From the NCBI GenBank assembly GCA_002347755.1, contig DDXT01000047.1, positions 1-8,150 of the forward strand: a stretch of 8,150 nt of DNA, written 5' to 3'. The notes below the pieces were generated by a model. The model was not told the DNA's origin and did not search any database. It worked only from the letters and a program-made list of their open reading frames with translations. This document shows, piece after piece, positions 1 through 5,879 of this stretch. The stretch is from Caryophanales bacterium UBA2253 (GTDB lineage: Bacteria > Bacillota_I > Bacilli_A > ML615J-28 > CAG-698). The position numbers and the translations under genes were made by a program. Position 1 is the stretch's first letter. Each line of letters starts with the position of its first letter.

Positions 1-5
1 TTGGC

Positions 6-66
6 ACTTTGTCAACAGTCTGAACGCATGCTTTCATGCGTTCAGAGCGTTGACAAAGTCAACGCT
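6..66. repeat. Nested inverted repeat with two mutually exclusive folds
   Basis: Two perfect 11-bp stems nest here: outer arms 6-16 and 49-59, inner arms 20-30 (CTGAACGCATG) and 35-45, with a 4-nt loop and a 3x3 internal loop. A different hairpin uses the right part: arms 46-54 (AGCGTTGAC) and 58-66 with loop AAA, followed on the plus strand by six T at 69-74. The two folds share bases 46-59, so they cannot form together. Read left to right, the second fold has the form of an intrinsic terminator and could end a plus-strand gene lying left of the window. No gene for it is visible here. The pairing is read directly; the terminator role is inference. Confidence 0.6.
8..42. repeat. Direct repeat element, copy 1 of 2
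   Basis: A 35-nt segment beginning TTTGTCA and containing CAGTCTGAACGCATG recurs at 196-230 with only two differences (positions 15 A/T and 31 C/T). It carries the CTGAACGCATG / CATGCGTT hairpin. In this copy the hairpin arms extend to 11 bp and are enclosed by a second stem. The family is not recognised. It may be a small palindromic dispersed repeat or a duplicated terminator. Confidence 0.75.
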
Positions 67-101
67 CATTTTTTCTTGTAATAAAATGGGACAATGGCCC
101 C

Positions 102-117
102 AAAAAGATATCTTTTT
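102..117. repeat. 16-bp perfect palindrome
   Basis: AAAAAGATATCTTTTT is a perfect 16-bp palindrome between the two copies of the duplicated hairpin element, flanked by CCC (98-100) and GGG (119-121), which could extend the pairing across one-base bulges. It lies in non-coding DNA. It could be a protein-binding dyad or a weak bidirectional terminator-like element, but no regulator or target gene can be named from the window. Confidence 0.45.
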
Positions 118-163
118 CGGGTCTAAAAACGTGTTTTTTTGGTTTTTTCAAGATAATTGTGGG

Positions 164-200
164 AAAATAAACAAACCCCATCTTTGAAAATGGGGTTTGT
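164..200 (-). terminator. Intrinsic terminator of the hrb-rbr operon
   Basis: On the minus strand a perfect 11-bp stem (ACAAACCCCAT with its complement; arms 190-200 and 171-181, 8-nt loop) is followed by TTATTTT (164-170). It lies 48 nt beyond the rubrerythrin stop codon in the direction of transcription, the expected place for the operon's terminator. The stem is GC-rich at its core (CCCC/GGGG). The tail on the other strand is not T-rich, so it is oriented for minus-strand transcripts. Confidence 0.85.
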
Positions 201-230
201 CATCAGTCTGAACGCATGTTTTCATGCGTT
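196..230. repeat. Direct repeat element, copy 2 of 2
   Basis: Second copy of the 35-nt element at 8-42 (33 of 35 identical). Its own hairpin pairs 211-218 (AACGCATG) with 223-230 around a TTTT loop. On the plus strand the hairpin runs into six T (229-234), so it resembles a short plus-strand terminator. Its first five bases are also part of the downstream arm of the rbr terminator (190-200), so the copy is fused to that stem rather than enclosed by its own outer stem as in copy 1. Confidence 0.75.
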
Positions 231-248
231 TTTTGGTTTAAAATTTTT

Positions 249-785
249 TTAGTAATTTTTGTTTACGATCTCGAAATAAGCTTGAGGATGATCGCAGACC
301 GGGCAAACTTTCGGAGCGCACTTGCCAACTGACAAATGCCCGCAGTTCAAGCAGATCCAAACGGTTGCTTCGTCCTTTGCGAAGACTTTTTCTTTCTGAA
401 CATTGGCGAGCAGTGCCAGATAACGGTCTTCGTGCGTCTTTTCGATTTTCGAAACCGCTTCAAACAGATAAGCGATTTTCGTGAATCCTTCTTCCTTGGC
501 AACTTTCGCGAAATCAGCGTACATCTCGGTCCATTCGTAATGTTCGCCGGCCGCAGCTTCAACTAAATTCTCGGCGGTCGGTTTGATCCCGTCGTGCAAA
601 AGCTTAAACCAAATTTTAGCGTGTTCTTTTTCATTGTTGGCCGTTTCATTGAAGATGTTCGAGATTTGTTCAAATCCTTCTTTTTTGGCCTGCGATGCAA
701 AATAAGTGTACTTGTTTCGGGCTTGTGATTCTCCGGAAAAAGCCGTCATTAGATTTTTTTCGGTTTTTGATCCTTTTAATTCCAT
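249..785 (-). CDS. rbr: Rubrerythrin (peroxide-scavenging diiron protein)
   Basis: A 178-residue cytoplasmic protein. Rubrerythrins reduce hydrogen peroxide to water with electrons from NAD(P)H-linked donors and protect anaerobes from oxidative stress. The N-terminal ferritin-like four-helix domain (about 1-130) carries a full set of expected diiron ligands by spacing: Glu19, Glu52, His55, Glu81, Glu84, Glu115 and His118. The C-terminal rubredoxin-like domain holds Cys145, Cys148, Cys161 and Cys164 in the short-loop CXXC-X12-CXXC form typical of the family. No signal peptide is seen. The ATG is preceded by AGGAGG, which overlaps the TAG stop of the upstream flavin-reductase/rubredoxin gene; only 9 nt separate the two genes, so they are very likely co-transcribed and translationally coupled. 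The upstream gene is a plausible electron donor. A strong terminator follows. Confidence 0.96.
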   Translation of the reverse strand: MELKGSKTEKNLMTAFSGESQARNKYTYFASQAKKEGFEQISNIFNETANNEKEHAKIWFKLLHDGIKPTAENLVEAAAGEHYEWTEMYADFAKVAKEEGFTKIAYLFEAVSKIEKTHEDRYLALLANVQKEKVFAKDEATVWICLNCGHLSVGKCAPKVCPVCDHPQAYFEIVNKNY

Positions 786-794
786 GATTCCCTC

Positions 795-1427
795 CTAATT
801 AACTTTCTTGATGAAATGGTCTTTGGTGGCGCCGCAAACCGGGCATCGGTATGAATCGTCTTCCTGATTGATGTCCCCTTCGTAAACATATCCGCAAATG
901 TCACAAACATATTGGCCTTCCGGGACCGAGGCTTGGAAAGTCGGGGCATATTTGGATGTCGTTCCTTTCAGCACTTTGTGATAGTACGAATAACTCATCG
1001 GATTCTTGTTCGGCCCGACCACGGTATCGATCAAGCGCGCATAAACGACGGCGTGCGTTTCCATCTCGTCGATGGACAAGACCTGACAGATGAGGTTGCC
1101 ACAGCTTTTCTCGGTGATGATTGGGACTCCGTCGGATAGTTCATAAGGAAACCCGCTGAATTTCTCCACATCCCGCCCGGAATAGAATCCAAATCGGGAG
1201 ATCAGCTTCGGATCGGTTTCTTCAGACAGAATCGAGATGCTGAATTTCGATGTGTGCTTCAGGACCTCATACGAGTAATTCTTCTTGTTGATGCTGACCG
1301 CCATGATGGGGTTTTCGCTGGTGATCTGAATGACCGAGTTAACAACGCACCCGGTGGGTTTGTCCTTGTCACTAACCCCCAAAATGTACATTCCGTAATT
1401 GATGTTATAAAGAACTGACAGATTCAT
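795..1427 (-). CDS. hrb: Flavin reductase-rubredoxin fusion (high-molecular-weight rubredoxin type)
   Basis: A 210-residue protein starting at the ATG at 1425-1427, which has a GAGGTGG ribosome-binding site five bases away. A longer frame from a TTG at 1457 would run into the promoter and is rejected. Residues 1 to about 165 form a flavin-reductase-like FMN-binding split-barrel domain (TGCVVNSV at 25-32, then the SENPIMAVSINKKNYSYE segment). Residues about 172-207 are rubredoxin-like with Cys175, Cys178, Cys195 and Cys198. The spacing between the two CXXC pairs is 16 residues, much shorter than the roughly 29 of classical rubredoxin. Proteins of this architecture (Hrb of Moorella) pass electrons from NADH to flavodiiron protein for O2 or NO reduction. 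No flavodiiron gene is in the window, so here rubrerythrin, the next gene, is the likely partner (inference). Confidence 0.88.
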   Translation of the reverse strand: MNLSVLYNINYGMYILGVSDKDKPTGCVVNSVIQITSENPIMAVSINKKNYSYEVLKHTSKFSISILSEETDPKLISRFGFYSGRDVEKFSGFPYELSDGVPIITEKSCGNLICQVLSIDEMETHAVVYARLIDTVVGPNKNPMSYSYYHKVLKGTTSKYAPTFQASVPEGQYVCDICGYVYEGDINQEDDSYRCPVCGATKDHFIKKVN

Positions 1428-1446
1428 AAAATCCACCTCAAGTAAT

Positions 1447-1475
1447 ATTATACTCAATTAAAAAAATAAAAGCAA
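1447..1475 (-). promoter_or_regulatory. Promoter of the hrb-rbr operon
   Basis: On the minus strand, TTGCTT (1470-1475) and a perfect TATAAT (1447-1452) are separated by exactly 17 bp, a good vegetative sigma-A promoter. The T-rich spacer may aid melting. The start point would fall near 1440, leaving a very short leader that begins almost at the GAGGTGG ribosome-binding site. A short dyad, AGTA-N6-TACT, overlaps the -10 and could hold a regulator, but it does not match a PerR box well. Confidence 0.8.
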
Positions 1476-1499
1476 TCGTTTTGATTTGGAGTTTCCATC

Positions 1500-1523
1500 A
1501 AAAAAAGCAGAGTTTGGCTCTGC
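1500..1523 (-). terminator. Intrinsic terminator after frr
   Basis: On the minus strand GCAGAG-CCAAA-CTCTGC (1507-1523) is followed by seven T (1500-1506), 14 nt past the frr stop codon. It closes the rpsB-tsf-pyrH-frr unit and insulates it from the hrb promoter 25 bp further on. The flanks CCATCAAA (1495-1502) and TTTGATGG (1524-1531) are also complementary, so a longer symmetric pairing that sequesters the U-tract is possible. Confidence 0.88.
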
Positions 1524-1537
1524 TTTGATGGACGGTT

Positions 1538-2095
1538 TCAGATCTCCATGACCATTGTTTCTTTTTCTTTGGCAATGGCATCGGATTGTTCAATGAACTT
1601 GTCCGTTTTTTTCTGAATGGCTTCAGAATAGGATTTCAGATCGTCTTCGGTGATGACGGCATCTTTCTCCAGTTTCTTCATCTGTTCCACCATGTCGCGG
1701 CGAATGTTGCGAATGGCAATCTTGGTTCCTTCGGAAAAGGCTTTGATGTCTTTAACCAATTCTTTTCGGCGTTGCTCGTTCAATGGCGGGAAAACCAATC
1801 GAATGACGGTTCCGTCGTTTTGAGGATTCAAATTCAGATCGGCGGTTTGGATGGCTTTTTCAACATCTTTCAAAGCCCCGCGGTCATAAGGTTTTACCAC
1901 CAACAATTGGGCTTCCGGAGAGGAAATTGATGCAATTTGTGTCAGCGGAGTCGGGACTCCGTAATATAAAACTTGCACGCCATTCAAGATCCCGGGATTT
2001 GCTCTCCCGGTTCTTACCAAACTTAGTTCTTTTTTCAGAGCCAACAAGGCTTTGTTCATTCTTTCTTCGCCGGCTTTAATGATGCTTTCAGGCAT
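1538..2095 (-). CDS. frr: Ribosome recycling factor
   Basis: A 185-residue protein, the usual length for the family. With EF-G it splits the post-termination ribosome so that subunits and mRNA can be reused. Domain I, the three-helix bundle, is formed by about 1-29 and 106-185; domain II, the small beta domain, by about 30-105. The signature RTGRANP lies at 28-34 and the conserved Arg132 sits in NIRRD (130-134). The ATG follows an AAGGAAGGAT ribosome-binding site that fills the 15-nt gap after the pyrH stop, so the gene is part of the same transcript. The stop is TGA, directly followed by the operon's terminator. This supports the standard genetic code, because reading TGA as Trp would extend the protein well past its conserved end. 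Confidence 0.98.
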   Translation of the reverse strand: MPESIIKAGEERMNKALLALKKELSLVRTGRANPGILNGVQVLYYGVPTPLTQIASISSPEAQLLVVKPYDRGALKDVEKAIQTADLNLNPQNDGTVIRLVFPPLNEQRRKELVKDIKAFSEGTKIAIRNIRRDMVEQMKKLEKDAVITEDDLKSYSEAIQKKTDKFIEQSDAIAKEKETMVMEI

Positions 2096-2110
2096 AAATC
2101 ATCCTTCCTT

Positions 2111-2827
2111 TCATATTTTATTGGAAATTAAAGTTCCAATGGAGAAATCCGTAGCCGCACGGGCTATGTTTCCCTTGACGTTCATATCAAAGACAATTAT
2201 ATCGATGTTGTTCTCTTTGCATAGCGTGGCTGCCGTCATGTCCATGACGTTCAAATGTTTTTCCAACACATCCAGATGCGAAAGTTTGGTAAACTTTACC
2301 GCGTTTTTGTTGGTTCTCGGATCGCAGTCATAAACACCGTCGACGCCGTTTTTGGCCATGAGGATCAAATGCGCGCCCAATTCGGCGCTTCTTAAAGCTG
2401 CCGTCGTATCGGTGGTAAAGAAAGGAATTCCGTTACCGCCTCCAAAAATGACGATGCGATTCTTTTCCAGATGAGAGATGGCCTTCCGGCGGATGTACGG
2501 TTCCGCTACTGCGGGGATTTCCAATGAAGTCATCGCTCTGGTATCGCAACCCAAGCGTTCCAAAGAATTTTGAAGCGCCAACGCATTCAAAATGGTCGCC
2601 AACATTCCCATATAATCGGCGCTGGAACGATCCATTCCTGATTCGATGGCATCGCGTCCGCGCCAGATGTTTCCGGCTCCGACCACGATTCCCAGTTCCA
2701 CGTTTCCCAAGTCATAGAGAGCTTTGATTTCCGAAGCGATTTCATTGACTTTTTGATGGTTGATCCCGGCTCGGTTTTCACCGGCCAGGGCTTCGCCGCT
2801 CAATTTCAGCACGATTCTTTTCCTCAT
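2111..2827 (-). CDS. pyrH: Uridylate (UMP) kinase
   Basis: A 238-residue cytoplasmic enzyme of the amino-acid-kinase fold that phosphorylates UMP to UDP with ATP in pyrimidine nucleotide synthesis. Bacterial members are hexamers, activated by GTP and inhibited by UTP in well-studied species. Motifs: KLSGEALAG (8-16, phosphate-binding Lys8), VVGAGNIWRG (48-57), GMDRSSADYMGMLATILNAL from 64, AEPYIRRKA (108-116), the TTDTTAALR nucleotide-binding segment (138-146) and MAKNGVDGVYDCDP (157-170). The usual glycine-rich FAAGTGNP is here FGGGNGIP, same length. The ATG has a GGAGGAGG ribosome-binding site. A terminator-like hairpin separates it from tsf, so its expression may be set below that of the ribosomal genes. 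It ends at TGA, 15 nt before frr. Confidence 0.97.
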   Translation of the reverse strand: MRKRIVLKLSGEALAGENRAGINHQKVNEIASEIKALYDLGNVELGIVVGAGNIWRGRDAIESGMDRSSADYMGMLATILNALALQNSLERLGCDTRAMTSLEIPAVAEPYIRRKAISHLEKNRIVIFGGGNGIPFFTTDTTAALRSAELGAHLILMAKNGVDGVYDCDPRTNKNAVKFTKLSHLDVLEKHLNVMDMTAATLCKENNIDIIVFDMNVKGNIARAATDFSIGTLISNKI

Positions 2828-2847
2828 TTAGCCTCCTCCATATGGTC

Positions 2848-2875
2848 AAAAAGGCACTATTAAAACAGTGCCTTT
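2848..2875 (-). terminator. Internal terminator-like hairpin between tsf and pyrH
   Basis: On the minus strand AAGGCACT and AGTGCCTT (arms 2867-2874 and 2851-2858, 8-nt loop) form a perfect 8-bp stem running into five T (2848-2852), part of the stem itself. It starts 7 nt after the tsf stop codon and ends before the pyrH ribosome-binding site. It may partly end transcription so that rpsB-tsf is made in excess of pyrH-frr, or act in RNA processing. No clear separate pyrH promoter is visible. Confidence 0.7.
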
Positions 2876-2881
2876 AAAGTT

Positions 2882-3751
2882 TTATTTGTTGGCTGCCATT
2901 ACTTCGGCCGCGAAATCATCTTGCTTTTTTTCGATTCCTTCTCCAACTTCAAGGCGGACATATTTTACAACTTCACATTGATTGGATTTTAGGTAAGCAG
3001 CAACGGTTTGTTCGGGATTCTTCACAAACATTTGGTCAACCAGACAAATGCTCTTCAGGAATTTGTCTACTTTCCCAGCTACGATTCGGTCGATAATTGG
3101 AGCCGGTTTGCCTTCATTGATGGTTTCTTGAACCAGAACTTCGCGTTCTTTGGCCAATTCGGCTTGATCGACTTGATCGCGATTCAAATACCTTGGGTTC
3201 ATGGCTGCAACATGCATGCAGACATCTTTCGCCACGGCTTCGTCTTTTCCGTTAACGGTGTCAACAACGACGATTTTTCCGTTCATGTGGCTGTAAGCGC
3301 CAAAGATTTGATCGGCAGTCTTGGTTAAAACCTGAACGCGGCGCAAAGAGATCTTTTCGCCGATGGTAGCGGTGGCGTTGATGATGGTGTCATTGACGGT
3401 CCCATCAGCGGTTTTAGCCGCCAAAGCTTCTTCAGTATTATGGGCTTGGCTGTTGATGATGGCCTGGCCAAGTTTCTCGACTAAGTCGCGGAACAATTGG
3501 TTCTTCGCTGCAAAATCGGTTTCGCAGTTAACTTCGTAAACAACGGCTTTATTGCCTTTGATGACGAAATTGCAAGCTCCTTCAGCGGCGATTCGGTCCG
3601 CTTTCTTGGCAGCTTTCATGATTCCTTTTTCGCGCAGCCAAGTGATGGCTTCTTCAAGGTTGCCTTTGGTCTCAACCAAAGCCTTTTTGCAATCCATCAT
3701 GCCAGCGCCGGTTTTTTCTCTTAATTCTTTTACTTGTGATGCATTAATCAT
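2882..3751 (-). CDS. tsf: Elongation factor Ts
   Basis: A 289-residue nucleotide-exchange factor that releases GDP from EF-Tu during translation. The N-terminal UBA-like domain (about 1-40) carries the family signature REKTGAGMMDCKKAL (11-25). The core contains the conserved TDF (78-80) within NCETDFAAKN, which inserts into the EF-Tu nucleotide site, followed by two repeated alpha/beta subdomains. The length is close to that of Bacillus (about 293) and Escherichia (about 283). The ATG lies 15 nt after the rpsB stop, and its AAGGAGA ribosome-binding site overlaps that TAA stop, consistent with coupled translation of the two proteins. The stop is TAA, followed at once by the internal hairpin before pyrH. 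Confidence 0.98.
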   Translation of the reverse strand: MINASQVKELREKTGAGMMDCKKALVETKGNLEEAITWLREKGIMKAAKKADRIAAEGACNFVIKGNKAVVYEVNCETDFAAKNQLFRDLVEKLGQAIINSQAHNTEEALAAKTADGTVNDTIINATATIGEKISLRRVQVLTKTADQIFGAYSHMNGKIVVVDTVNGKDEAVAKDVCMHVAAMNPRYLNRDQVDQAELAKEREVLVQETINEGKPAPIIDRIVAGKVDKFLKSICLVDQMFVKNPEQTVAAYLKSNQCEVVKYVRLEVGEGIEKKQDDFAAEVMAANK

Positions 3752-3766
3752 TTTGGGTCTTTCTCC

Positions 3767-4735
3767 TTATTCGCTTTTCTTTTCAGGAGCAATAACCGGA
3801 GCGGCTTGAACAGCCGGTGCGGCTGGGGCTACTGGAGCGACCGGGGCAGCAGTGACCGGAGCGGCAGGACGCGGTGTATAAGTTGGTCTTGGATGAGTCG
3901 GGCGATTGCCTTGATATCTTCCCCCGGGTCTGCCGTGGGATTGATTGCGGCCGTCACCGCGACGATCGCGATCGCCTTCTTTGTGTCCGCCGGGACGACG
4001 ATTTCCGCGGTCTTCAGATACCGGTTCATCAGTGAATTCGATGACGATCGGAGTTCCGCCTTGAGCTTCAACGACCGCATTCGCCAAAGTGGCAACGATC
4101 AGTTTAACGGAACGGATGGCATCATCATTGGCTGGAATGACGTAATCGACTTCATCCGGATCACAGTTGGTATCAACCATTCCGAAAATCGGAATGTTAA
4201 GTTTTCGGGCTTCCGCGACGGCGTTGTGTTCGGTTTTCGGATCGACAACGACCAGCGCTGAAGGAAGACCTTTCATATCGCGAATTCCGGTAAAGAATTT
4301 ATCGAGTTTTTCTTTTTCTTTCTTAAGTAAAATGACTTCTTTCTTCGGGAGTACGTCAAAGACATTGTCAGCTTCCATCTTTTCGATGTCAACCAAACGG
4401 GATACGCTCTTACGGATGGTCTTGTAATTGGTCAAGGTTCCGCCCAACCAACGTTGGTCAACATAGAATTGACCGGCACGGATGGCTTCGGTTTTGATTA
4501 CTTCCTGAAGTTGTTTGCGAGTTCCAACGAACAAAATAGTTCCGTTGTTTTGAGCAATGGTGAACAAGGCTTTGTAAGCATCTTCGACCAATTTGACGGT
4601 TTTGTCCAAATCAATGATATAAATACCATTTCTTTCTCCAAAAATATACTCTTTCATTTTCGGGTTCCAACGGCGAGTATTGTGACCGAAGTGAACTCCT
4701 GCTTCCAGCAATTGATTCTTTGTGATAACAGACAT
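3767..4735 (-). CDS. rpsB: 30S ribosomal protein S2 with long low-complexity tail
   Basis: Residues 1-232 are a normal S2, a small-subunit protein needed for S1 binding and initiation: [14 protein letters not shown] (14-27), IYIIDLDKT (38-46), VGTRKQ (70-75), [11 protein letters not shown] (93-103) and the C-terminal [25 protein letters not shown]. The total of 322 residues is about 75-80 more than Bacillus S2. The excess is a tail: residues about 240-280 are rich in Arg, Gly, Asp and Asn (several RGD/RPGG motifs), and about 281-317 are rich in Ala, Pro and Val, ending EKKSE. It stays in frame to a TAA placed exactly before the tsf ribosome-binding site, so it is not a frameshift artefact. 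The ATG has an AGGAGA site 10 nt upstream. Expression is probably controlled through the structured leader just upstream. Confidence 0.97.
   Translation of the reverse strand: MSVITKNQLLEAGVHFGHNTRRWNPKMKEYIFGERNGIYIIDLDKTVKLVEDAYKALFTIAQNNGTILFVGTRKQLQEVIKTEAIRAGQFYVDQRWLGGTLTNYKTIRKSVSRLVDIEKMEADNVFDVLPKKEVILLKKEKEKLDKFFTGIRDMKGLPSALVVVDPKTEHNAVAEARKLNIPIFGMVDTNCDPDEVDYVIPANDDAIRSVKLIVATLANAVVEAQGGTPIVIEFTDEPVSEDRGNRRPGGHKEGDRDRRGDGRNQSHGRPGGRYQGNRPTHPRPTYTPRPAAPVTAAPVAPVAPAAPAVQAAPVIAPEKKSE
3785..3865 (-). repeat. Ala/Pro/Val-rich imperfect repeat in the rpsB 3' end
   Basis: Codons 291-317 of rpsB encode repeated AAPV, APVAP and PAAP units. At DNA level the segment shows imperfect tandem copies of a roughly 12-nt GGAGCGGC-containing unit. 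Such tracts expand and contract by slippage, so tail length may vary between strains (inference). Confidence 0.6.
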
Positions 4736-4853
4736 GTTTTAAAATCTCCTTTTTTTTATTCTGTTTGGCCTCCACCAGTGTCTTCACCGCCCGCCCACGC
4801 GTAAACGCGCACTTGACGACCGCCTCGGCTGGTGTGTGTATTTTTTTATTGCC
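4736..4853 (-). promoter_or_regulatory. Structured 5' leader of rpsB, candidate S2 autoregulatory RNA
   Basis: The predicted 118-nt untranslated leader can fold into three nested helices: P1 CACCAG/CTGGTG (4829-4834 with 4773-4778), P2 GTCGTC/GAAGAC (4815-4820 with 4780-4785, one G-A mismatch) and apical P3 GCGCG/CGCGT around TTTA (4806-4810 with 4797-4801). It is unusually GC-rich between A/T-rich flanks. Ribosomal protein operons often carry leaders bound by their own product, and S2 leaders are known in other phyla. I infer the same here, but I do not recognise a specific catalogued family. No U-tract follows P1, so control would be at translation. Confidence 0.55.
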
Positions 4854-4860
4854 TTTTCAT

Positions 4861-4889
4861 ATTATACCATACGGAAGGTTATTATGCAA
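4861..4889 (-). promoter_or_regulatory. Promoter of the rpsB-tsf-pyrH-frr operon
   Basis: On the minus strand TTGCAT (4884-4889), a 17-bp spacer and a perfect TATAAT (4861-4866) form a strong sigma-A promoter with a start near 4853-4854. It lies 60 bp past the xerC stop, so the ribosomal unit can be transcribed independently of trmFO-xerC. No convincing T-tailed terminator lies between xerC and this promoter, so read-through is possible. Confidence 0.88.
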
Positions 4890-4949
4890 ATGTTTTTGGC
4901 AGTTTTTTCGGCCTCGAAAGCGGGGAAAAACGTAGGAATTAATCACGAA

Positions 4950-5879
4950 TCAAGAACCTTTGTCTTCGGGCTTTTTGGGCTGTCTCGGAAAGTATTTCTG
5001 ATATTCTTCGCGCAATTTTTCTTTGGAAACGTGGGTGTAGATCTGGGTTGTTGAAAGGTTGACATGACCAAGCAATTCCTGGACGCTCCTTAGGTCGGCT
5101 CCGTTGTCAAGCAAATGGGTGGCAAACGAATGTCTGAGCATGTGCGGCGAAATCTTCAAATTATCCGCCGCGCGCAAAGTCAAATCATTCAAAATGACTC
5201 GGACTCCTCTTGGAGTCAGGGGCCCGCCGTGGAAATTAACAAACAAAATCTCGGTCGGCTGGTCTTTGGCTCTTTTCAATAATTCGTTGCGGCCGTTTTG
5301 AAGATAATCGACGAGGGTGCTTTTCACGTTGTCGTGCATCGGAAGATACCGTTCTTTCGAGCCCTTTCCCATGACGATCAAAGAACTGTTGTGAAAATCA
5401 AGGTCGGAAACTTTCAGGCTGCAAAATTCGCTGACCCGGATCCCGGTTCCGTAAAGCAGTTCAAGCAAGGCGTAATTGCGTTTTCCGACCGCCGTTTTCG
5501 TATCGATCGAATCGAACAGTTGTTCCAGTTCCTGATAATATATTTGTTTCGGAAGGATCTTGTCCAATTTCGGAGCCGAGATTTCGCTGAAGACATTGGA
5601 ATCCACGATTCCTTCCTTCATCAGAAATTTATAAAAATTGCGGAGGCTGGACATTTTCCGAGCCACGCTCCTGGGCCGGTACCCTTTGGAATTGAGAGAA
5701 GACAAGAAGTACCGGGTCGTATTCGGTTTGATTTTGGCCACCGGGCCCAAATCGTTCGTGGAAAGGAAATCCCGAAATTCCTGAATGTCGGAAAGATAAC
5801 TGCGAACGGTATAAGCCGAATAAGAACGTTCGTTTTGCAAATATTCGGTGTAGGAAATCACCATTTGAACATCATCCAT
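4950..5879 (-). CDS. xerC: Tyrosine recombinase XerC-type
   Basis: A 309-residue site-specific recombinase that resolves chromosome dimers at dif, usually with XerD. The N-terminal SAM-like core-binding domain is about 5-90; the catalytic domain is about 108-290. All six catalytic residues are present: Arg148 (GTGIRVSE), Lys172 (GKGSKER), His246 and Arg249 (HMLRH), His272 (LGHVN) and nucleophile Tyr281 (QIYTHV). The ATG at 5877-5879 has a GAGGTGAG ribosome-binding site and overlaps the end of trmFO by 8 nt; a longer frame from 5993 lacks such a site. Position directly after trmFO matches Bacillus xerC (codV), so XerC is chosen, though sequence alone does not exclude XerD or a single-Xer system. 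There is no sign of a mobile-element integrase: the gene sits in a housekeeping operon. Confidence 0.93.
   Translation of the reverse strand: MDDVQMVISYTEYLQNERSYSAYTVRSYLSDIQEFRDFLSTNDLGPVAKIKPNTTRYFLSSLNSKGYRPRSVARKMSSLRNFYKFLMKEGIVDSNVFSEISAPKLDKILPKQIYYQELEQLFDSIDTKTAVGKRNYALLELLYGTGIRVSEFCSLKVSDLDFHNSSLIVMGKGSKERYLPMHDNVKSTLVDYLQNGRNELLKRAKDQPTEILFVNFHGGPLTPRGVRVILNDLTLRAADNLKISPHMLRHSFATHLLDNGADLRSVQELLGHVNLSTTQIYTHVSKEKLREEYQKYFPRQPKKPEDKGS

Noticed and set aside
50..84. Plus-strand promoter from the perfect TTGACA at 50-55
   Set aside because: No -10-like hexamer lies 16-18 bp downstream, and the TTGACA is part of the inverted repeat. No plus-strand gene follows.
1..248. CRISPR array
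   Set aside because: Only two copies of a 35-nt repeat with a 153-nt interval are present, which is far too long for a spacer, and no cas genes are nearby.
1439..1456. PerR or Fur box over the hrb promoter
   Set aside because: Only a 4-bp AGTA-N6-TACT dyad is present. It does not fit the TTATAATNATTATAA pattern without gaps, and the similarity comes from the -10 box itself.
1428..1457. N-terminal extension of the flavin-reductase gene from a TTG start
   Set aside because: The extension overlaps the -10 box and the ribosome-binding site; the ATG at 1427 has a GAGGTGG site at proper spacing and gives the normal N-terminus.
1538..1540. TGA as tryptophan (Mycoplasma-type code)
   Set aside because: trmFO, xerC, pyrH and frr all end at TGA at their conserved C-termini, and Trp is encoded by TGG throughout.
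3806..4261. 151-codon plus-strand open frame opposite rpsB
   Set aside because: It is antisense to a certain ribosomal protein gene, its composition is that of a reverse-complement shadow, and no homology or ribosome-binding site is recognisable.
4895..4945. Terminator for xerC
   Set aside because: Only a 5-bp TTTCG/CGAAA hairpin followed by A rather than T on the minus strand is visible, which is not an intrinsic terminator.
4950..5879. Phage or integron integrase and a mobile island
   Set aside because: The recombinase is embedded in the trmFO operon with housekeeping neighbours; there are no attachment-site repeats, transposase or phage genes in the window.
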